From Rickettsiales bacterium (GTDB taxonomy: Bacteria; Pseudomonadota; Alphaproteobacteria; Rickettsiales; JALZUV01), in contig JAQXAR010000027.1 in assembly GCA_029252805.1 (NCBI GenBank), positions 1 through 35,174 on the forward strand: a stretch of DNA of 35,174 nucleotides, written 5' to 3'. The position numbers were made by a program, and so were the translations under genes. Position 1 is the first letter of the stretch. The number at the start of each line of letters is the position of its first letter. Positions 30,838 to 35,174 of the stretch are shown here, piece after piece. Below the pieces are notes generated by a model. That model was not told the DNA's origin. It saw nothing but the letters and a program-made list of their open reading frames with translations, and searched no databases.

Positions 30838-31623
30838 ATGAAAATCATCAGTTGGAATATCAATTCCGTCCGCCTTCGCTTACCCATCGTTTTGCAACTT
30901 TTAAAGGATCAGAATCCAGATATTCTGTGCTTGCAGGAAACCAAAACGCCGGATGAGCACTTCCCGCTTGAAGCACTCAAAGCCGCGGGCTACCCGCATA
31001 TCGAGATTCGGGGTGAGAAAAGCTATAATGGTGTCGCGATAATCTCGAAACATCCCATCAGCAAAGTCGAGCGCATCGAATTTGGCGGCAATGCGCATAC
31101 TCGCCACATCGGCGTCACGCTTGAAAGCGGGTTTGAGGTGCATAACTTCTATATCCCCGCCGGCGGGGATATCGCCGATCCTGTCAGCAACCCTAAATTC
31201 GCGCATAAACTGCAATTCTTAGCTGACATGACAGAATGGTCCACCAAGCAAAGCGATGCGCGCAAGCAAGTGATCGTCGGTGATTTTAATATCGCGCCAC
31301 TAGAACATGATGTCTGGTCGAGCAAGCAACTGCGCAAAGTCGTCAGCCACACGGACCTTGAACGTGAAAAGCTTGAACTCCTCAAACAAGCGGGCGGATG
31401 GATTGATAGCCATCGCGAATTCACGCCGCATGACGAAAAACTCTATAGCTGGTGGAGCTATCGCGCCAAAGATTGGGAAGCGGCTAATAAAGGCCGTCGC
31501 CTTGATCATATTTGGGTATCCCCCGCATTAAAGGACGATTTAGTGTCTACAGAAACTCTCAAATCAGCACGCGGTGGAGACAAGCCTTCTGACCACGCCC
31601 CCATCATCACTGAATTAACCTAA
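30838..31623 (+). CDS. xthA: Exodeoxyribonuclease III (AP endonuclease)
   Basis: XthA cleaves DNA at abasic sites and degrades 3' ends in base excision repair. From ATG 30838 it is 261 residues, the usual length, beginning MKIISWNINSVRLRL (Asn7), with the metal ligand Glu in C-L-Q-E-T-K near 34, Y-N-G-V-A-I-I-S-K near 61-70, V-G-D-F-N-I-A-P (about 145-152), R-L-D-H-I-W and the terminal S-D-H-A-P-I catalytic His. The frame is open back to GTG 30754, but family length and start favour 30838. The stop is shared with the A run of the convergent terminator. Confidence 0.95.
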   Translation: MKIISWNINSVRLRLPIVLQLLKDQNPDILCLQETKTPDEHFPLEALKAAGYPHIEIRGEKSYNGVAIISKHPISKVERIEFGGNAHTRHIGVTLESGFEVHNFYIPAGGDIADPVSNPKFAHKLQFLADMTEWSTKQSDARKQVIVGDFNIAPLEHDVWSSKQLRKVVSHTDLEREKLELLKQAGGWIDSHREFTPHDEKLYSWWSYRAKDWEAANKGRRLDHIWVSPALKDDLVSTETLKSARGGDKPSDHAPIITELT

Positions 31624-31652
31624 AAAAAGGGCCGCCTCAAATTGAGACGGCC
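31622..31652 (-). terminator. Terminator of the DUF1150-like gene
   Basis: GGCCG (31630-31634) and CGGCC (31648-31652) flank CTCA/TGAG pairs around a short loop. On the minus strand the stem is followed by seven T (plus-strand A at 31622-31628). It lies about 105 bases past the stop at 31756; the stem may also slow plus-strand transcripts from xthA, but no T run follows on that side. Confidence 0.75.
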
Positions 31653-31755
31653 TAGGTAGTAACATTCAGGGAGTTAAATAGAATGTCACGACATATAGCT
31701 GTGCATAAGGGCTAGCTACATCCCGAAAAATTCTGTTTTTAAGTGTGGTGCGCTT

Positions 31756-31986
31756 CTAATGTACGAGAAGCGGTTCCAAACGGAACTGACGTGCGGTGTA
31801 AAATGCTGCGTCATAATTATTAAAACTTGCAAGTACTTCGCCATTCTCTGAACACACGGCATACCCTTTATTCTCACCATTGCGCGAGGCGCGAATATAA
31901 GTAAGAGGTTTCTTCTTCGGCTGATTAAGCGAAGATTCTAAAAGCTTGGTGTTATCACCTGTGGTATCTAAATTTGTCGTTTGCAT
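31756..31986 (-). CDS. DUF1150-like small protein
   Basis: A 76-residue protein whose second half matches the DUF1150 pattern: Y-I-R near 30, Y-A-V-C-S-E-N-G-E-V-L-A in the middle, D-A-A-F-Y-T-A-R-Q near 60, and a C terminus L-E-P-L-L-V-H (family ending L-x-P-V-S-V-H). DUF1150 proteins are small, of unknown function and largely confined to alphaproteobacteria, often near small heat-shock protein genes; none is adjacent here. AAGGA lies before the ATG. It has its own terminator (31622-31652), so it is probably a single-gene transcript. Confidence 0.65.
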   Translation of the reverse strand: MQTTNLDTTGDNTKLLESSLNQPKKKPLTYIRASRNGENKGYAVCSENGEVLASFNNYDAAFYTARQFRLEPLLVH

Positions 31987-32156
31987 TGTTTTAATGTCCT
32001 TCCATTACCGTCAATATAACGGAAATATCCGCGAGTAGTGTTACAGTTATGTTACATTCCTTAACGAAATGTTAATCTTTGGACTCGCGTAGGAATTGCT
32101 TTTAGCACAAAAACCACCTAAACTCACCCTTAAATTACAAAAAAAGATATTCATAT

Positions 32157-34505
32157 ATGAATACACAGACATTGGGGATAGGTGGAGCGTTGCTCCAGTT
32201 TACACAGAGACGGATACGCGAATTTGCGGGCATCTTCTGGTTTTTATTAGCTTTTTTCCTTACACTTTCACTTATCAGCTACGATTCATCTGACCCTTCT
32301 TATAACGTTGTCAGCGAACAATCCTTCCATAATTGGCTCGGTTTTACCGGCGCCATTACAGCAGACTTCTTGCTTCAATCCATCGGCCTCGCGAGTATTT
32401 TCATCGTTTTAACCTTCCTGGGATGGGGATGGCGCCAATTTATTCGTCATGGTGAGCTTTTTATACTACTACGCACCGCAACGCTGCTTTTAGCCCTACT
32501 TGCCGCCTCTTTCTTATTCAGCCTCATACCTTTTCCTTCCGGCTGGCCGATTTCTGCTGGATTAGGCGGGGCGATCGGAAGCCTACTCGAAGCGCAGCTC
32601 CCTGCTGGACCGATCAAACTCATCGGCGCGGCCTTTATGATCGTCGCTTTCCTTGCTCTCTGGGGCATTAGCTCTGGCATCAATCCACGTGAATGGAAAG
32701 GTATTAACCTACTGCTTGGTTACGTAGTTTTCACTATCATCCGCAAAATCACAAGCCTCTTCCGCTATAGCAGCCGCGTTACGTTTGATGGTTACGAATT
32801 ACCGAAGATAAGCACCTTGATTCGATTCCTGCCATTTATTGGCAATAAAGAAGAGGGCGAAATTCAGAACCCACGCCCCAAGAAACGTCGCGCACGACAC
32901 AAAACTGCAAAACCAGAAATACAAGAGCACCCCCGACCGGAGCCTAAAGTCAGTAAACGCGTACAGAAAACGTCTAAAAAAGAAGAACAGGCAAGCCTGC
33001 AACTCACCCGCCGCGAAGGTGGATATGAGTTGCCGGATATAAGCTTGATGAAACCCCCGCCCAAATCTTCACGCAAACACACATTGAGTGATACGGCGTT
33101 AGAACAGAATGCCCGACTTCTGGAATCTGTTTTGCATGATTTCGGTGTAAAGGGAGATATTGTCGGCATCCGCCCTGGCCCTGTCGTCACCCTCTATGAA
33201 CTAGAACCTGCCGCCGGTACAAAATCTTCACGCGTGATTGGCCTAGCAGACGATATTGCGCGCTCTATGAGTGCTATCTCTGCGCGTATTTCGGTCATCC
33301 CAGGCCGTAACGCCATGGGGATAGAACTACCAAATAGCAAACGCGAAACGGTCTATTTCCGCGAGATGCTAGAAGATGGCGAGTTCACGCAAACCGATAG
33401 TGACCTGCCCCTTGCACTCGGCAAGGATATTGGCGGGCAACCAGTAGTGGTTGATCTCGCAAAAATGCCTCACTTGCTCGTCGCAGGTACGACCGGTTCG
33501 GGTAAATCCGTCGCGATTAATACGATGATCGCCTCGCTGCTTTACCATCACACGCCGGAAGAATGTAAGTTCATCATGATTGATCCGAAGATGCTTGAAC
33601 TCTCGGTTTATGAAGGTATCCCTCACCTACTCTGTCCGGTTGTGACGGAACCACCGAAAGCCGTTGTCGCCCTCAAATGGACGACCAAAGAGATGGAAAA
33701 TCGTTACCGCTTAATGGCCAATCTCGGCGTGCGTAACGTGGCCGGCTATAATAAACGCATCCGCGCCGCTAAGACGAAAGGCGAAGAATTAAAACGCACC
33801 GTCCAAATCGGATTTGATCCTGAAACCGGCAAGCCAATCTACGAAGACCAGCCGATGGATATGAACCCGCTACCCTTTATTGTGGTCGTGGTCGATGAAA
33901 TGGCAGACCTTATGTTAGTCGCCGGTAAAGACATCGAAACCAGTATCCAACGGCTTGCTCAAATGGCACGTGCCGCTGGTATCCATATTATCATGGCCAC
34001 ACAGCGCCCATCGGTCGATGTGATTACCGGTGTCGTTAAAGCCAACTTCCCAACCCGTATCAGTTTCCAAGTCACCTCACGTATTGATAGTCGCACGATC
34101 TTGGGCGACCAAGGGGCGGAACAACTGCTCGGCATGGGTGATATGCTCTATATGGCGGGTGGCGGTAAAGTCACGCGTGTGCATGGCCCGTTCGTGTCTG
34201 ATAAAGAAATCGAACATTTAGTATCCTTCATTAAAACCCAAGGCGAGCCTAATTATGTCGAAGATGTAACCATTGACCCAGATGAAGCAGGTGATCTGTT
34301 CGATGGCGGCGGCGAGATGGATGAAGAAACCATGCTCTATAATCAAGCCGTCAACATCGTACGCACCGACAATAAAGCCAGTACGTCATACATCCAACGC
34401 AAGTTAAAGATCGGCTATAACCGCGCCGCACGCCTGATTGATAGAATGGAAGAAGAAGGCGTCGTCAGCCAAGCCAACCACGTAGGCAAGCGCGAACTTC
34501 TTTAA
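32157..34505 (+). CDS. ftsK: DNA translocase FtsK
   Basis: FtsK anchors at the division septum and pumps DNA to finish chromosome segregation and activate XerCD at dif. The 782-residue protein has four N-terminal membrane helices (about 25-45, 70-92, 98-122, 155-175), a short Lys/Arg/Glu-rich linker (about 235-300), and the RecA-like motor with Walker A G-T-T-G-S-G-K-S near 443-450 and Walker B V-V-V-V-D-E-M-A-D-L near 577-586. The C-terminal gamma winged helix (about 725-782, Y-I-Q-R-K-L-K-I-G-Y-N-R-A) reads KOPS-type polarity sequences. The ribosome site before ATG 32157 is weak. About 400 noncoding bases separate it from the convergent argB. Confidence 0.96.
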   Translation: MNTQTLGIGGALLQFTQRRIREFAGIFWFLLAFFLTLSLISYDSSDPSYNVVSEQSFHNWLGFTGAITADFLLQSIGLASIFIVLTFLGWGWRQFIRHGELFILLRTATLLLALLAASFLFSLIPFPSGWPISAGLGGAIGSLLEAQLPAGPIKLIGAAFMIVAFLALWGISSGINPREWKGINLLLGYVVFTIIRKITSLFRYSSRVTFDGYELPKISTLIRFLPFIGNKEEGEIQNPRPKKRRARHKTAKPEIQEHPRPEPKVSKRVQKTSKKEEQASLQLTRREGGYELPDISLMKPPPKSSRKHTLSDTALEQNARLLESVLHDFGVKGDIVGIRPGPVVTLYELEPAAGTKSSRVIGLADDIARSMSAISARISVIPGRNAMGIELPNSKRETVYFREMLEDGEFTQTDSDLPLALGKDIGGQPVVVDLAKMPHLLVAGTTGSGKSVAINTMIASLLYHHTPEECKFIMIDPKMLELSVYEGIPHLLCPVVTEPPKAVVALKWTTKEMENRYRLMANLGVRNVAGYNKRIRAAKTKGEELKRTVQIGFDPETGKPIYEDQPMDMNPLPFIVVVVDEMADLMLVAGKDIETSIQRLAQMARAAGIHIIMATQRPSVDVITGVVKANFPTRISFQVTSRIDSRTILGDQGAEQLLGMGDMLYMAGGGKVTRVHGPFVSDKEIEHLVSFIKTQGEPNYVEDVTIDPDEAGDLFDGGGEMDEETMLYNQAVNIVRTDNKASTSYIQRKLKIGYNRAARLIDRMEEEGVVSQANHVGKRELL

Positions 34506-34519
34506 GCTAATTTTCTGGC

Positions 34520-34548
34520 TTGACTTACCCGCCCAGATTGTATTTATT
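34520..34548 (+). promoter_or_regulatory. Candidate promoter of the structured RNA region
   Basis: TTGACT (34520-34525) and TTTATT (34543-34548) are 17 bases apart. Transcription would start near 34555, two bases before the first hairpin of the structured region. The -35 is good; the -10 is only moderate. Confidence 0.4.
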
Positions 34549-34554
34549 GGCACA

Positions 34555-34898
34555 ATAGTATCTAGGTTAGATACTTCGGGGCTTTCAAAAACCTCTCCAC
34601 AAGCGGTTGTGTGACAGCAATCGTTAACTACACTGTCTCCTCGTTCCTAGGGTCGGGGTGGTGACGTTATGTAACAGGCTCACGCTGAAAGCGTCGCAGC
34701 TATCTTGTGGTAGTTTTTGAACACCCCGGCCACCAGTGGGGCTTCCCCGCTGGTGGTCACTCACTCATTATGAGTCGGGAGGATCGGGGAATAAAAGACC
34801 ATAGCTTAACACTAGGGAAATACCCGGTTGAATGTTGTAAATAAGAACAAGCCTCCCGGCGGTTGTGGGGGATGCCCGAACCTGTTGGGCGATAGCCC
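34555..34898 (+). ncRNA. Candidate structured noncoding RNA between ftsK and argB
   Basis: The only gene-free stretch over 300 bases (34506-34909). It holds much base-pairing potential: AGTATCTA/TAGATACT (34557-34564, 34568-34575); TTCAAAAAC with GTTTTTGAA (34584-34592, 34713-34721) extended by GGGG/CCCC outside and CCACAAG/CTTGTGG (34597-34603, 34704-34710) inside; ACGCT/AGCGT (34682-34694); a 12-bp stem starting CCACCAG (34730-34756); ACTCA/TGAGT (34763-34775); CGGGAGG with CCTCCCG (34776-34782, 34852-34858); GGTT/AACC (34861-34882); and GGGC-GATA-GCCC (34887-34898). A possible promoter sits just upstream on the plus strand. I find none of the hallmarks of tmRNA, RNase P RNA, SRP RNA or a tRNA on either strand, and the strand itself is inferred. 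It could be a divergent known RNA such as 6S RNA, or a new one. Confidence 0.4.
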
Positions 34899-34909
34899 TG
34901 AAAACAAAC

Positions 34910-35174
34910 TTAGTCTTTTTTCTTAATCATGGTGCCAGCACCGGCTTCAGTGAAGATTTCCACCAGCATCACATGCGGGATACGCCCATCGAGGATGTGC
35001 GCTTTGCTTACGCCTGCATTCAGCGAGCTGACGCAGGTTTCAAGTTTTGGAATCATACCGCCACTGATCGTGCCGTCCTGCATGAGTTGATCCACTTCGC
35101 CTAAGCTTAATTCGCTGAATAGCTCACCATCTTTGGCCAACACGCCGGGGATATCGGAGAGCATGATGAGCTTC
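34910..35174 (-). CDS. argB: Acetylglutamate kinase, C-terminal part
   Basis: ArgB phosphorylates N-acetylglutamate in arginine synthesis. The frame is open from the right window edge, so only the last 87 or so residues are present. They carry the family's C-terminal motifs: L-S-D-I-P-G-V-L, the G-T-I-S-G-G-M-I-P-K-L-E substrate and ATP-binding segment, H-I-L-D-G-R-I-P-H and the final E-A-G-A-G-T-M-I. It converges on ftsK across the structured noncoding region; the run of Lys codons at its end supplies a T run on the plus strand that might assist termination of a plus-strand RNA. Confidence 0.9.
   Translation of the reverse strand, partial: KLIMLSDIPGVLAKDGELFSELSLGEVDQLMQDGTISGGMIPKLETCVSSLNAGVSKAHILDGRIPHVMLVEIFTEAGAGTMIKKKD

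Noticed and set aside
34555-34898. tmRNA (two-piece permuted type), RNase P RNA or SRP RNA in the ftsK-argB gap
   Set aside because: No TTCGA-type T-loop next to a CCA end, no tag-like reading frame, no GAAAGUCC or ACAGAA-type RNase P core and no GGAAGGAAGC SRP loop on either strand. A divergent form cannot be excluded without a covariance search.

Overview
The window reads as an ordinary chromosomal stretch of a flagellated, Gram-negative alphaproteobacterium of intermediate GC content. The evidence is gene content and order: tatA-tatB-tatC-serS-surE-pcm-LytM; fliM followed by a DUF6468 (PflI-like) gene and motE; flgF-flgG-flgA-flgH; hemC-hemD followed by mitofilin-like and HemY-like genes; yajC-secD-Mth938; a COQ10/RatA-like gene; a CcmA-like ATPase; and a DUF1150-like gene. 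The genus cannot be fixed from this sequence. Genes are packed tightly, with many 1-4 base overlaps, and there are no tRNA or rRNA genes and no CRISPR array.

Layout. Bases 1-114 are the right end of an IS1595-type insertion sequence. Bases 250-2981 hold a small unknown gene with a hairpin over its ribosome binding site, a COQ10-like gene, a CcmA-like ATPase lacking its Walker B glutamate, a ModA-like binding protein and another unknown gene. tsaD (minus) then diverges from a plus-strand heme block, hemC-hemD-mitofilin-like-HemY-like (4182-8022). It meets a minus-strand block rpmG-yajC-secD-Mth938 (8019-10476) in which secF is missing from its usual place. galU-ugd (10606-12777) supply UDP-glucose and UDP-glucuronate.

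From 23933 down to 12785 everything lies on the minus strand: fliL; then fliM-pflI-motE from a candidate sigma-54 promoter; then a large P-loop (zeta-toxin-like) protein that also carries a degenerate Fic-like motif; then tatABC-serS-surE-pcm-LytM and an unknown 284-residue gene. Diverging from fliL, flgFGAH (24104-27273) starts from a second strong sigma-54 promoter and ends in three tandem hairpins, the last a textbook terminator.

The right part holds a low-complexity unknown protein, a D,D-carboxypeptidase with a SPOR domain, a UbiH/Coq6 monooxygenase, exonuclease III, a DUF1150-like gene and ftsK. Between ftsK and the partial argB at the window edge lie about 400 noncoding bases full of long-range complementarity. 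They look like an unidentified structured RNA with its own promoter. That region and the zeta/Fic-like protein in the flagellar operon are the two most interesting items.
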